Source: Isoetes taiwanensis
Taxonomy: Eukaryota > Streptophyta > Lycopodiopsida > Isoetales > Isoetaceae
Assembly (NCBI GenBank): GCA_021234155.1
Contig: JAJEKV010000060.1
Span: forward strand, 3,456,451-3,520,450
Direction of reading: 5' to 3'
DNA length: 64,000 bases
The notes below the pieces were generated by a model. It was not told the origin of the DNA and made no database searches. It was given only the letters and a program-made list of their open reading frames with translations. Shown here one piece after another: positions 22,815 through 35,160 of the stretch; position 1 is the stretch's first letter; the number at the start of each line of letters is the position of its first letter. Made by a program: the position numbers and the translations under genes.

Positions 22815-22995
22815 CATAATACACAAGGCATGAAGGTGCAGATATATGGCAAATTTGGATCTCTAATAGAAGCGAGGCAAGTTTTTTTACTACATGCATA
22901 GTAGATCCTTTTAGTTGGAACATCATGATTGGAGTTTATATCCAACATCAACAAGTTAATGAATCGCTTTGCATATTTCAGAAATGCCTCAGGCT
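22815..22995 (+). pseudogene. PLS-class PPR gene scrap
   Basis: The translation contains QIYGKFGSLIEARQVF, then, after a frame change with stops, DPFSWNIMIGVYIQHQQVNESLCIFQK. This is the S/L-motif grammar of PLS-class PPR proteins (Y-K-FG-IEAR-VF, then SWN-MI). Only one to two motifs remain and the reading frame is broken. It sits just upstream of the NUP155 pseudogene and its end is duplicated at about 23191. Confidence 0.72.
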
Positions 22996-23385
22996 AATGT
23001 TGTCTCTTGAATTTTTTGTTTGCAGCATTTGCTAGCAGGTAGATTGAATGAGCTTACGATCCAACTAAATTACTTGCTATGGAGGTGAGGCTCTGTTATG
23101 GTCCTATCTTTTGTTTAGTGAATATAACAATTTGACACTGTTATTTTTATTCATGTATGCAAGATTCTATATTCTTTTTAGGTTACAGGTACATCAACAA
23201 CTTAACAAATCCCTTTGCGTATTTCAGAAATGCGTTAGGCTAATGTTGTCTCTTGATTTTTTGTTTGCAACATTTTCTTAGCAGGTAGATTGAATGAGCT
23301 TACGATCCAGCTTGGTGAATGTAATAGTTTGATCTTGTTATTTTTGTTATGCATGCATGATTCTACATTCTTTTTAGGTTACTGA
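22945..23385 (+). repeat. Tandem duplication spanning the PPR scrap end
   Basis: Copy one (22945-23187) and copy two (23191-23385) share ACATCAACAA, TTTGCRTATTTCAGAAATGC, GGCTAATGTTGTCTCTTGA, GCAGGTAGATTGAATGAG and TTCTAYATTCTTTTTAGGTTAC. Copy one has an extra segment of about 40-50 bases in its middle. The duplicated unit therefore carries the end of the PPR fragment twice. Confidence 0.85.
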
Positions 23386-23389
23386 TATG

Positions 23390-25620
23390 AGGGATGGAAT
23401 GCATTTGAAGATCTAGCGAGGCATTATTATTACTTCGGCTTCTCTCATGACATGATCATACCCGGCTAGCTCAGAGGTTGGATGCCACGTACATCGCCAG
23501 CTTGTGCAGCTCATGTTTCACCAATTTGTTTGTTCCTCAACTAGCTCATTGCAGCACTTGTAGAAGTAATACTAGTGCTTGGTATATTATGTTTTAATTT
23601 TTGCACGATTTTTAAGAGCATCTTTTTTAGCCTATGCATATTTCTTAAGTATTATATATTCCTTGATGGCAGGGGCATTGTTGATATCAACACTAAATTG
23701 CATGAAGGATGTCCTAGTTACTATAACAAGTCAGTTTATACATTTTATCAAGATGTTGAATGTCTAGAACGAGCGGCATCAGCAGCTGATAGTGAGGAGC
23801 AACAAATGCTTGCAAGAGAGCGTAAGCTTGCTAGGGAAGGTTCCAAGTCTGCTGATTTGCTTAGTCTCTGCCAATGGTTAAGATTGAAGGTAAGTTTGTC
23901 GTCTTTCTTCTGATGCTAGTGGGAAGTTCAGCATGTTTATATTATCTAATTATCCTGGATAGGTTCTATGAGGCAGTAATTCATCTGCCTATACGTAAAG
24001 CTAAGGCCTCAGATCCCATTGAAAATGCATTTAATGAGCATATTAATGAGAATCTTCATCTTGAATCACTTGCAGTACAACAACAGTGTTACAACAGTGT
24101 TTCCTCTCATCGACTAGAGTTCAAGTCTCCAGGAAGGCCTGTTGGTGCACATCATATTATTGATGTAGCAGCTCGAGATATTCATGTAAGGCAAATTGTC
24201 CAATTAGTCTGAGATGGCCTGATCGTGCTTTCCATGAATAAGTATACCAAACAATGATTGAGCTTGGTCTAGAATGTGAACTACTTAAATTTGATGGTCC
24301 AGATCTGGTCCCGTTCTTGCAAAGTATTGGAAATTTTTCAGTCAAGAAAGGTAATTGTTCCTTTGTAAGTAACGCATTATCCACAAAGGGAAAGGATTTT
24401 GATTTTCCAGGGTTAACAAACATCGTGTGATTTTCTTACTGTTTAACCTTTCCATGTGCACAAACTATAGACTATGTGTGAGAAGTCCAGTACCATCTGC
24501 ACCATCCATGATACATGTCTTGCAGCCATTATCCATGGAGCAGGCAAAGTATTTGAAATTGCTGTCAGGGTATTATGGTAATAAAGGAAAACATGCATTA
24601 GTAGCACATCTGCTTTTACGTCTTGCTGAAAGGCGGAAAGTTGAAGGTGCTCAACAACTCAAACTTGAACAAGAGTATGCACTATTAGCTGATGTATTTT
24701 TTTCCTTTTGATTAATTGAAAGAAGCTTATTTGTGTATTGTGTTGCTAGGTTGGTGTGTCATTTCAAATTTCAAGGTTTAATTATCTTAGTAATGCAGTT
24801 GTTCAAACATGGAGTATAAGTCATGGTATGCTCCTTCTGAATTGTAGAAGGCAATTTGCTAGAGCTCCTTGAACGATAACTTGCGCTTTTACGCCTTCAA
24901 ATTAAAATTTATGATGCATTGAGATGCGTTGTTGATAAGGCATAATCTGTTAACCTTGCAATGTTCTGTCATCTAGTACAAAGACTTGCACATGCAATTG
25001 ATAAGTGTCGTGCCACTGCTGGTAAAGAGAAGGCAGATGAGTTAGCTCATAAACTCAAAAGTATAATTCAACTTCATAATGAATGTATAGTGCGATTTGA
25101 ACTTTGCGAGATCTGACATGGTGCAGTTAAAATTATTATGAAGATGTCCATTGACGAGGTTAACTCAATTTTGAGATGGTATCTATGTAGGCATGCTTGG
25201 AAATGATTCATTTTTCACATTACGCAAGACATTCTGATAACATTATCATGCGAGGAACATGGACAAGGTTATTGGACCAGGCTATAAGCATGAATGGTGT
25301 AGCTGAAGCGTGCACAATTTTTAGAATAGAATAGAATAGAATAGAAGAGTTGGTCCACGGTTCCATCCTAGAGACAAAGTGAGCATGCTTCTTGATTCCA
25401 TATGTCTTCTTGTAAGAGCAATTTAGGCCAGTCTTATCTTTTTAATTATTGGCTTGTTTATATCTAGGAATTTTTCAGAATGTGTTTCAGCAGACGATGA
25501 TGACAATACAAGAGCTCTCTTATATGCGTGCTTGAATGCTCCAGAGCTGGTGCAACATTCGTATGACCAACTGCTATCTGATCGTTCTCTTATGCCCTCT
25601 CCAGTAAAGTGGTTTTAAAG
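23390..25620 (+). pseudogene. NUP155: NUP155 nucleoporin pseudogene, C-terminal half, introns kept
   Basis: NUP155 is an inner-ring scaffold protein of the nuclear pore. Blocks in the order expected for the plant protein are: SSEALLLLRLLS and LVQLMFHQFVCS (about 23425-23540), EGCPSYYNKSVYTFYQDVECLERAA-like sequence (about 23705-23790), RFYEAVIHLPIRKA (23963 on), a RWPDRAFHE block and DGPDLVPFLQ (about 24210-24320), KHALVAHLLLRLAERR (about 24590), LQIKI (about 24895), FELCEI (about 25100), CLEMIHFSHY and TWTRLLDQAIS (about 25190-25290), and YDQLLSDRSLMPSP (about 25560). A GT-AG intron fits 23890-23962, so the copy is not processed from mRNA. Stops (TGA near 23444, TAA near 24238) and frameshifts (about 24210) break it. 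The N-terminal beta-propeller half is absent. The family assignment is from remembered sequence and is strong. Confidence 0.88.
25319..25346 (+). repeat. (AATAG)n microsatellite in the NUP155 pseudogene
   Basis: About five AATAG units interrupt the pseudogene between the LLDQ block and the next exon-like block. Confidence 0.85.
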
Positions 25621-26740
25621 TAATTGTAACCGAGATTTTGATGCTTTGGTCACAACACAAGTTATAGTCAATACTAGATATTCCAGTGGTGTAGGTGTTT
25701 GTGAAACCATCTCCCACCGCATAACACAAATTAGCACAAAGTCATTCATCTATAAGGCTCCCAAAATTTGAATCGGCATCGGATACCCTATGGTCTAGGA
25801 AGGTTAGAGGCTTGTATTCGTATAGGAATATGTATGATTCTGATGCTGGAAATAAGTATGCAAGATATAAGTATTGCTTTCATGTTAATTAGATTGAACT
25901 ATTCATTTATAAAAAAAACATCAAATTCGAGGATGGGCTCCTTAAAGAGCAATCCCTACTCAATTGTTTTATCCCACCTCATAACAGCTAAAAGAATTGA
26001 AGTGGGCATCATCTTTTGCACCATTTAATTCGTAAAAAACACCTAGGATATGCCGGGCCCCGCCATGGAATCAAGCATCGCTTCGACAATAAATAATAAT
26101 ATTGTTGAGCTTGTTCATATTATATGGCATGGTAACATTAATAGTATACATTTCTTGCTCATTTCGCTTATTATAGCAATATCTCACACCACCGCAAAAA
26201 ATTGTGCTTGAACCCCACTCATATACACATGCACGTAATGTCATTTCGCTTATTCACATCGGCAAAAAGGTTGTGCTTCAATTCCCAAAAAGGTTGTGCT
26301 TCATGATATCCCTGCTCTAATTCAAAAACAAATCTTCACTACATGCATCAAGATTCGATACGCTTGCTTATGTCTCGGTGTATAATAACACATTGCCATA
26401 TAATATGTAATTTCTGGTCCCTGAATTGAGAGCCTATACTAGTTATTCTTGTCCTTTTTAACTCCATGCACTAAATTCTGAACTGTGTTTTTGATATAGC
26501 ACACCACGCCACCATTGCCATTATCTCTTTGCTTAAATCTATTGTTCTATAATGAATAGATTTTTTCATATCCATCAATTTCGTAATTCATAAAGGTCCT
26601 TTGTTTCTCTGGCTGCATCATATCGGTTTCATCTAAAATTTCCCTCATACTTTAATCTTGTCTCTCAGAATCTATTTTCCAAATGACAATTTTGAGTGCT
26701 TCCGCCCCTACCTATGCCTCAATGATAGCCTTTCCCTTTT
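25621..26740. other. Gene-free stretch
   Basis: I see no gene or mobile-element signature. The sequence is AT-rich with only short chance frames, and the phrase AAAAAGGTTGTGCTTCA is tandemly repeated near 26270-26300. Confidence 0.45.
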
Positions 26741-26741
26741 T

Positions 26742-27470
26742 TCATTCGACCTTTTTGTTATTAGCCCTGGCCTCATTACCTCTTTCAAGTTCCTGTTTTT
26801 TAGCTTTCATTTGCTCTCTTGTCAAATCCTCATTTATCCAGATGAATTTTTCTTTCAGCTTGTATTTGTTTTTTAGCACCGCAAATTTTCCTTCTCTGCT
26901 ATTGAAACTGACAACAACATGCCGGGTACCTTTTTCTTTTTTTCCAACTCGAAAAGCCTCTGTGATGCTCACATCTAGCACACCAAGTTCAACCACAAAG
27001 GGTCTCTCCACCTCCATTTTTTGTATTCTTCTGATCAGCCTCGAGTAATCCAACAATCCGTAGATTCAAGAATCTTTGTCGCCATTCTTGTTCTTCCGCA
27101 TAGTCTTGAAACTAATTTTTTAGTGTCGCAAACTCTTCCATTTCTGGAGACGCCTTTGCCGAGACATCTTCCCTTATCAAGCCCCCCGCTTTGAGCAGCT
27201 CAATTTCTTGTCACAATTGCCTTGCGCCTCTCTTCTCCACCGATTCAATTTTTTTCAATCTCTTTCTTAAATTCATCTCATTATTGTTGCTCTCAATTCC
27301 GTCAGCATTTCCTGCATTGCATTCTTTACAAAGTCTTTGACAAATGTTTTTATGAATTCTCTAAGCATTTCCTTCCTTTGTTGGAGCACTGATGTGTTTT
27401 CTTCTGTTTCAGACCCATTATGATCTATTTAAGGTTTAGGTTCGATAAAATCAAAGATCTCCATCATCAA
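26742..27470 (-). pseudogene. LINE ORF1 (L1 ORF1p / Transposase_22-like) fragment
   Basis: The minus-strand frame 27056-26742 contains EAFRVGKKEKGTRHVVVSF, FAVLKNKYKLKEKFIWINEDLT and a charged Arg/Lys/Glu tail. The order 'RVGKK - R-V-V-F - K-A-L-K-LK - I-INEDLT' is characteristic of the RRM/C-terminal domain of L1-like ORF1 nucleic-acid-binding proteins. Upstream to about 27470 there is a coiled-coil-like charged stretch (FIKTFVKDFVKNAMQEML) in broken frames, which would be the trimerisation part. No reverse transcriptase follows. It is an isolated, decayed fragment of a LINE lineage different from LINE-A. Confidence 0.68.
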
Positions 27471-27474
27471 TTAT

Positions 27475-28258
<784 letters not shown>

Positions 28259-28396
28259 GAGGGAGGAGGAGGGTAGTTTTAACGCCACGCCACTAGGGCA
28301 GCATCCAACTGACATGTGACCACACACCACACTACATTGCTTAGTTGGGCCCCGCCCCAAACCACCTTACATTAAAGCCTATTGGGATTTGATCCC

Positions 28397-28606
<210 letters not shown>

Positions 28607-28719
28607 ACTTCATTTATTATGGAGACGAGGATTCTTGGCATGTGGCTGCATAAATCTTGCATTTTGATTCCCTCGATCATTGAGGAGCGAATATAGTGGC
28701 ATCATGAACCTATCTCCCT

Positions 28720-28905
28720 TGTTGAAGATCATGAAATGTGGCATTATCTATATGACCATTTGGTTTCATGGCATTGTGAACCATTGTGATGATAAAGACT
28801 TCCATAATTGCCTTGCAATTTTCATATTGAGAACATCTTGCAATCAACGCGTTCCAAACAAGCAAACATTGGCATGATAATGGTAATGATGCCAGGGCCA
28901 AAAGG
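28720..28905 (-). pseudogene. PLS-class PPR scrap
   Basis: The minus-strand translation contains LVWNALIARCSQYENCKAI, then MKPNG and TF. This matches the 'WNALI--Y----A---F--M---G--PN--TF' grammar of a PLS PPR motif, with the alpha-helix B part degraded. Only about one motif remains. No flanking PPR sequence is seen; the microsatellite begins 115 bases away. Confidence 0.6.
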
Positions 28906-28909
28906 TACA

Positions 28910-29272
28910 TGCGATGACTCTCAGTTCATCACATGGCATCCCTTGTAATCTGTTGCATGATATTAGTCTTAGGTTAAGAAATGAGGTGAAATAATGCAGA
29001 TTATAAACAAATAGATGTATAACAAAGTAAATTTTAGTGGTTTACTATCCGGGTAGCCCAAACATGAATTACAAATTCTGGTACACAACCTCAATGCTTA
29101 TCATATAGTATTTGTTTCAGGTGTTGGAGTAACTTTGGAGCAAGTATATCATTTGGGTACCAAAACTTTACCTGATCATTATCGAAATTTGTGCCATATT
29201 CACCATCGACTTGATTATTTTATTCAATAAGCATTTTTTTTATAAAAGCCAACCTTATTTTGTTTAGCTACC
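28910..29272. other. No gene recognised
   Basis: AT-rich DNA between the PPR scrap and the solo LTR, with no coding or repeat signal. Confidence 0.45.
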
Positions 29273-29684
29273 TGTCGAGCCCTAGCTCACGACCCGAGAG
29301 AAGTGTAGCGCTGTGAAAGAGAACACCCAAGGAAACTAAGACGAAGAATCAAACTTTATTGCATATTGTTATGGTTCTGGTTATGGTTGGAAAAACCCCA
29401 ACCATGGTTATATATTTGTACCCCCTGCCACGTCATCGCCACATCACTGCCACATCATCACACCCCTTCGATGGTGTATACCCCTAGAATTTCGTATTTG
29501 CCACCTAGGCGGATCACCCTCGTGGCACCTACTGCATCACTGGATCGCCATGTCATCAAATCTGCCAACTGGACATGCCACGTCACCCTCTTTCTCACGT
29601 CTCATTCTTCTTGAGGGGCATGGGTCGAGGTACCCTCCCCAAACGCAGGTTTCTGCAACTTTCCCATAGTTGCAGAATCTAACA
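29273..29684 (-). mobile_element. Solo LTR of an LTR retrotransposon
   Basis: On the minus strand the segment begins TGTTAGATTCTGCAAC at 29684 and ends GGGCTCGACA at 29273, with TG and CA ends. An AATAAA polyadenylation signal is at 29360-29355 (minus), about 85 bases before the end, as expected for the R region. Neither a primer-binding site nor a polypurine tract adjoins it, so it looks like a solo LTR made by recombination. The 5-base flanks (CTACC and ATTTA) do not match, so the ends may be off or the copy old. The CCACATCA words near 29430 are internal repeats. Confidence 0.62.
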
Positions 29685-29689
29685 ATTTA

Positions 29690-31018
29690 ATTCAAATGGG
29701 TAGCCCTGTTTCCTTCTCAATTCTCCGGTATCCCCTTTCTTCTGTATTTCTCTCTTGCTGGTTTCTGTTTTATAACAGAAGGTCGATTTTTATCCTTGGA
29801 ATCAAGTCTTGGACAGATGGCTTTGATGCTCCAGTCCCGGCCTGCTCCAAATCCCTCTTTAATGGTTAAAGCCTTGGTTGCCACTGACTCTTCGATTCCT
29901 GAATGGCCTTTGATTTATCTATTGGGCCAATGCAAGCTCGACAAATTCCTGGCAGTCCTCCGATTGCCTTAATCGGCCTTTGACACGCACCTTTGCTTCT
30001 CCAAGATCGAGCCCTAACCCTCCCTCGAATGATTTCTTCTTCATGTCTCCATCGATTTGATCAAATCCGGTCGTTTCTTCTGCAGTTTCTCTGATGCCAG
30101 GGTCTTTAGAACCCGATTTGATTCAGCTTCCCTTTTCTGCAAGCTATTCCAGAACAATCCTCCCTTCTATACTTAATCGATTCGGCCAAATCGGCCATCT
30201 CTTAGGTCGCGTTGTTTACCCCATCCTTTCTGTTCATAATTTCCTTTTGTTAACAATCATTTTTATTTTTTGTTTCCCTTTATTCTTCAATCGTTTTGCT
30301 CTTCAATGGTTTATATGTTTCAACTTGGCTTGGCCCCTTTTTTAAATAAGCTTCCTTCCTTTATTTGATGTTCATGGCCTGTAACCCATTCTTATCACCG
30401 GCTGGCTTCCTTCAAGCACTAAATTCCCTTTGAACGTTGTGACTTCTCTCAATGTTTTTCTTCAATTTTCCCTTTATCAGTGCTCTCTTGCGTCCTTGCA
30501 TCCCTTGCAGTCGTATTTCTCCTCTTCTCTTTTAATTTTCTTCTGGCCTTGCCATAAGGCTACGACAATCCTCTCCCCTTCTTCCATGGTTATCTCTACT
30601 TCCATGGTTCTTCCAAAGTTTTTTTCCCTTTAATTCTCGTGACTTGACCCCTTTTTTATTTGAGGCCTTTATTCTGCCACATTATCTCCATTTTACCACC
30701 ATAGGTATTTTTCTTCTACGGGGCTCTTCTCATGACAACCATGTTGCCATATCATTCCTTCCCATATCTTTCTCATGGGTAATTCTTCTCCTAGCACATC
30801 TCTCGGCTACTTGCTTTCTCTTTCCATATTTGCTTAGCTTTCTTCGCTAAGCTAGCATGATTCCCCGAGCTATATTCTTATTAATATGCTTTTTGCAGAT
30901 TTTCGCCTCGATTTGGCATACGACACTACCGATCAATTGTTTTATCCATCATTATTCCACGTTTCTATCTTGCTTTCATCTTCTCATTCTCCATATTTTT
31001 CTCTGTAAAACCTAGCTC
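29690..31018. other. Pyrimidine-rich DNA without a recognised gene
   Basis: The plus strand is rich in TTCC, TTTC and CCTT, giving long but meaningless hydrophobic open frames (for example 30094-30345). It may be the diverged 5' part of the LINE whose end follows at 31.0 kb, but I see no reverse transcriptase motif. Confidence 0.4.
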
Positions 31019-31056
31019 AAGTTTGAGCTTATAGTAGTTGATTTCTTCTTCCCAAT

Positions 31057-31977
31057 ATGCCGCTTCAGCGGGCAGCCCTTGATAGACACATCGTCTATTT
31101 TCAGAAAGTGGTTACTATGGGTGATGCTCGGCTCCTGCACCTGGCTTACACTGTGGCAATGAGTCCGCAGCGGCTTAGGGCCTGTTGGAGGGGTAAGAGA
31201 GATCAGTGGTTCGCCCGATGGAACGTCGGCAGAGCACAGATGCGTCGCGTGTGGACCGACCCGGCCGATCGCGGATACCGGAAAGTACCTAGACGCTTGT
31301 TTCATTGGCAAGCTCTAGGACCCCGGCGCTCTAGAGCAGGTCAAAACGGCCCATTACAAGGAGCACATCAACCCCGTGTTAGCCCGGGCCCACAAAATCT
31401 ACCTGCGTTCCCGGTTGCCCCCGAAAAGCGCCCGGACTCATTGCCTCCATTCGCACGGGTGCCCACCATCTTCGCGATCGAGGCGGGCGGGTGGATTGGG
31501 AGCCCCGCCGAGACAGCTCTGTCGGTCTTTGTCAAATGGGTGCCATTGAGGATGAGTCTCACACTTTCCAGAGTTGCCCAGCGTTAAGTCAGATCCGGGC
31601 CAGATACGTTCCCTTAGTACGGCCGGGCTTGCCCTTGCATTTGCTGATGAACACACCGTCAGTACGTGCCCTGGGGTCGTACATTCAGGAGGTACTGGAC
31701 CTGCGAGGTCACCTTTGCCCCCGCCTGGCTGCTCGCTGATTAGGCACTGCGGGTGCGGTGCATGACTGTATATATTTGGGTGTTTCTGCATTTTGTATGT
31801 TAGTTTGTCAGCAGGCTGATTGCTGCCACGGTTTTTCCCTCGAAAACCCTTCGGGGCGGGGGTTTTTTAATCCGGGCAGTAATCCGCTTGCTGCGTTTTT
31901 GTATTGGGTCCCATAGACCGATTGGTCTCCGTGGACGATAAAAGTACCTTCCTTCCTTCCTTCCTTCCTTTAGTTGC
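31057..31977 (+). mobile_element. LINE 3' end (5'-truncated) with CCTT tail
   Basis: The translation, read over shifting frames, gives a plausible LINE C-terminus: AALDRHIVYFQK, then KTAHYKEHINPVLARAHK and YLRSRLPPKSAR (about 31340-31430), then the Cys/His region with GAIEDESHTFQSCPAL (about 31540-31590) and LGSYIQEVLDLRGHL (about 31670-31715). The pattern 'R-G-H-L-E-GRW ... GAIEDE-H---CP' is typical of the region after reverse transcriptase in several LINE clades. A 3' untranslated region follows and ends in (CCTT)n at 31947-31970. The reverse transcriptase and endonuclease are missing and frameshifts are present, so the copy is dead. Confidence 0.68.
31947..31970 (+). repeat. (CCTT)n tail of the LINE
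   Basis: Six CCTT units end the LINE. Microsatellite 3' tails in place of poly-A are known for several LINE clades. Confidence 0.85.
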
Positions 31978-32065
31978 TTTAAGTTCAATGGATCTTTGCC
32001 TTAAATTAGTGTGCCTCCAAATTCATAGAGTTTGTGATATTAGTGAATCTGAAACTATAAAAATA

Positions 32066-32095
32066 CTAGTAACAGGTGCCCGGCGTTGCCGGGCA
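32066..32095 (-). mobile_element. Helitron 3' terminus (minus strand)
   Basis: Read on the minus strand, TGCCCGGCAACGCCGGGCA forms an 8-bp stem with a 3-base loop and is followed after a short spacer (CCTGTTA) by CTAG at 32069-32066, with T next to it. This is the canonical Helitron end: a GC-rich hairpin a few bases before CTRR, inserted 5' of T. The element should extend to the right; its 5' end was not identified. The same hairpin family occurs at 44272 and 54861. Confidence 0.78.
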
Positions 32096-32566
32096 TAAAA
32101 ACAATATGTGATAAACTCTAGAAATTGTGGAAAAAGAAAGAAATGTGTACCGAAAAAAAATGAAGTGCAGAAAGAGGTTCATCATGGACATGTAGATGCA
32201 TGGATTAACGAAATATCATGGAGGTTGCTATGTTAGAATTATCTAAATTGTGGTTTCTATAAAAATAACCTACAACATCCATATAACTCAATTTTGCATA
32301 GTTACATTGTGACAATGAAAACACAATGATGGTTACCCGTTTGAATATTGTTTCCATCTATCTGGAAAAGGAAAAGTTAGCAAAAGATTGTATAGGTTAT
32401 TATTTAAAGTGATGTCTAAATTTAAATCATAATTGCTAGTGATGTATACATGAGCCATTTACCTTTAATCAAGATCTATGCGACCTCAAAAAATAGTAGA
32501 CAATGACATAATTTGGCACCATTCACTCTAGGTGCAGTTGGTTAAATAGGTGAACTGTTTCCTGCC

Positions 32567-32718
32567 ACCACATGTACATTTTCCATGTATCATGATCCAC
32601 CCTAGGTTCTTGATATTGAAATCGACTTGTGCTCATTCAAGAACCACGTGTACATTTTCCATGTATCATGATCCACCCTATGCTCTTGTATTGAAATCGA
32701 CTTGTGCTCATTCAAGAA
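32567..32718 (+). repeat. 76-bp tandem duplication
   Basis: ACCACRTGTACATTTTCCATG and the following sequence are repeated with a 76-base period, with a handful of differences. The duplicate lies within the proposed Helitron body. Confidence 0.9.
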
Positions 32719-32719
32719 C

Positions 32720-34390
32720 TACTATGATTTTCAACAACTGGGATAGTGCTACATGCCACATGCAAATTACCCATGTGTCATTACCCATGCTAGGTGAGTG
32801 AGTCGTAGTGTTGTTTGTCAACATAAAAAAACCAATGTGGGGGTTGTCATATTGTGATTTGAGGTTGTTCTTTTATTTTATGTTATTATTATGTGTTATC
32901 TAAACTTTGGATTAAAAGAAGCACATTCAATATGTAATTGTCATGGGATAGAACCACAATAAAATGTAATGGCATTTGGTCTTTAGGTGGCATTTAAAAC
33001 TACTATCTATCTATCTATCTTAAAGAGGATCTTGTTAAACGTAATGTAGCTTGGGGAGGGTGGCACTTGGGATAGGGGCCAATGATATAATGTAGAGCTA
33101 TGTATGAAATTATAGATTTACAATCTAGCTTTTGATTCAAATATGTAGCATTATAACAGGGGGTTTCTTTTGTAATTTTATACGCTTTTTGGCATGGTTT
33201 TCCTATGATTTTAGTGCTGTATTCATTGGCCCATACTAAATAGTATTTCTAGAGTGTGCCTTTTTCAGAGCGTTGATTTAGATTAGCTTCAACAATCTAA
33301 CGGTTGTTATTGTGACCATTGCATTCATATGGATATGGATCAAACCCTAAAAATTTTGTTCTCTGCACTATTGTCTTCTCGATTGCACTATTGTCTTCTC
33401 GATTCGTGTCGTTGGCGGAGTGAATATTTGGTGGTGGTGTCGATTAGTGGTGTTCTTCATACTAGATATGGTACGAGGTTTTGTTATTGCTAGAGAGATT
33501 AGATCAAACGTGGAATATGGTGAAAAAGTATTTGGTTCATTCCTCATCCTTCCTTTTGAGTATCAAATCCTGTTATAATTTCTGTTTTCCAGTGATATCG
33601 TTGTCGATTGTCAATCGATCGTTTTGGGCCTTCTTAGAATTAATATGTAGCATTTTTCCTCACATCGGCTCACAGCATCACACGATTTTGTGCTTCAAAC
33701 CAAAAAACCAAGATCGGAACCCTAGTAGAAGAGGGCAAGCGATGGAGCCCCGTTCTTGCGGGAATTGGTAGATCAAGCTTCGCCAATTTGCGTTTCGCCG
33801 ACTTCGAGATTCGCCCTTTGCAGTGGCGACCTTGCAGACCGCATTAAGGGCCTCGGATTTGACGGTGAAACTACAACTTGAATTTGCATGTGTTCTGGCG
33901 ATGAAACTGGTGAGTATGCCTTTTGCTCCATACACGTGTGTCTCAATTCGCTTCGCGTGCTTGCAAATCATCCTGTTTGCCTCCAAAACTGCATCTTTTG
34001 TTGAAGATTGCACCATTCTGTGGGCAAAAGAGTCCCTGTTGGTTTTATGCCTCTAGGAAACCAAATATACAGAGTGCAGAAGATTTAGTTTGTAGCTTGG
34101 ATGCCTTGAAGCCATTTATGAGCACAGGCAGCATGGCTTGGATTTGAGCATGAGTAGCATGGATTGAGAGGCTCGTGTTGGCCATATGTGGTATGGTGGA
34201 GCACTAAAATCAACAGTTCCCATATTTATCTTTTATATGTAGCATCATCACAATTGTTATTTTAATCCAGAAGCTTGTGTAACCCTCATGTTCTGTACAT
34301 GTTTGCTATGATTTCTCCCTCGTGTTGGCCACACTTTTGGCATATATTAAATTTTATTTCCCCATAGTTCACACACGCCATCTCCACACA
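32720..34390. other. Probable Helitron body, no recognised gene
   Basis: Includes a CTAT microsatellite (33003-33021), a 22-bp tandem repeat TGCACTATTGTCTTCTCGATT near 33365-33402, and a 5'-leader-like stretch with ATGGAGCCCCGTTCTTGC at 33742 that stops after nine codons. A longer minus-strand frame (34016-33678) has no known domain. It may hold captured gene pieces, but I cannot name them. Confidence 0.35.
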
Positions 34391-34413
34391 CTAGTGCATC
34401 TGCCCGTTGGGCA
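34391..34413 (-). mobile_element. Second Helitron 3' terminus (minus strand)
   Basis: On the minus strand TGCCCAACGGGCA (5-bp stem, 3-base loop) is followed by GATGCA and CTAG at 34394-34391, with T beyond. It has the same TGCCC/GGGCA arms and AAC loop as the other three ends in the window but a shorter stem. The lower stem length makes it less certain than the others. Confidence 0.6.
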
Positions 34414-34674
34414 TGCCAAGGACATGATAATAATCTGGGTTGCATATAATCTAGAAATCTTGTTTTGTGTATAAATTCCATAGAAGTGTGATACAGTTAG
34501 TGGCATGCTGAAGCCTCATTTCAGGTGATACATGTCGTTTACAATAAAACGTGCTTTTTCGATTCAAGATTATATCTTCAAACTACAATACGATGGTTCC
34601 AAATCTCAATTCTTGTTGCTTCACATATTAATTTATCTTTCTATGGTTATATATCCCTACACCATCCTTAAGGC

Positions 34675-35160
34675 CCCGAAGGGGCCGAAAATTTTTTAGT
34701 TAACATAAACCATTAACACACAACTACCATTAACATTATTAACACAAACCATTGCATTTAACACATTTAAATTAAAATCCCCTTAAACCCCTTTGGTTTG
34801 GGTGCATATTCACACTAAGTTACGTGAGGGGCGAGAGCCCTAAAAAATTTACAATACATGTACAAAATTAACACCATTAAGTACATTATCTCAAACCTTA
34901 TAGTATTTTACAAACCTTAATATACAGTATACAAAAACTTGTACATGCATACCCCACAAACGAGGATCGCTATATACGGTCCAGATGTTGGAATAAAGGG
35001 AAAATATGCCCATCCGACAGCTCTCGTTGCCCGGAGTAACCCCCCGTGTGAATATGCACCCAAACCAAAGGGGGTTTAAGGGGGATTTTAATTTAAATGT
35101 GTTAAATGCAATGGTTTGTGTTAATAATGTTAATGGTAGTTGTGTGTTAATGGTAGTTGT
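34675..35160. repeat. Foldback repeat with arms of over 100 bp
   Basis: The arm at about 34709-34815 is the reverse complement of about 35042-35150 with only a few differences, and weaker similarity continues inward to about 34840 and 35010. The loop is about 200 bases. The left arm is preceded by a GGCCCCGAAGGGGCC hairpin at 34675-34689. A third, single copy lies at the right edge of the window (63838-64000), preceded by the comparable GGGCCCGAAGGGCCC. It behaves like a dispersed repeat family, here in head-to-head arrangement. Confidence 0.85.

Noticed and set aside
34675-34700. GGCCCCGAAGGGGCC hairpin as a Helitron 3' end
   Set aside because: No CTRR follows at the expected distance, and the copy at 63838 lacks it as well.
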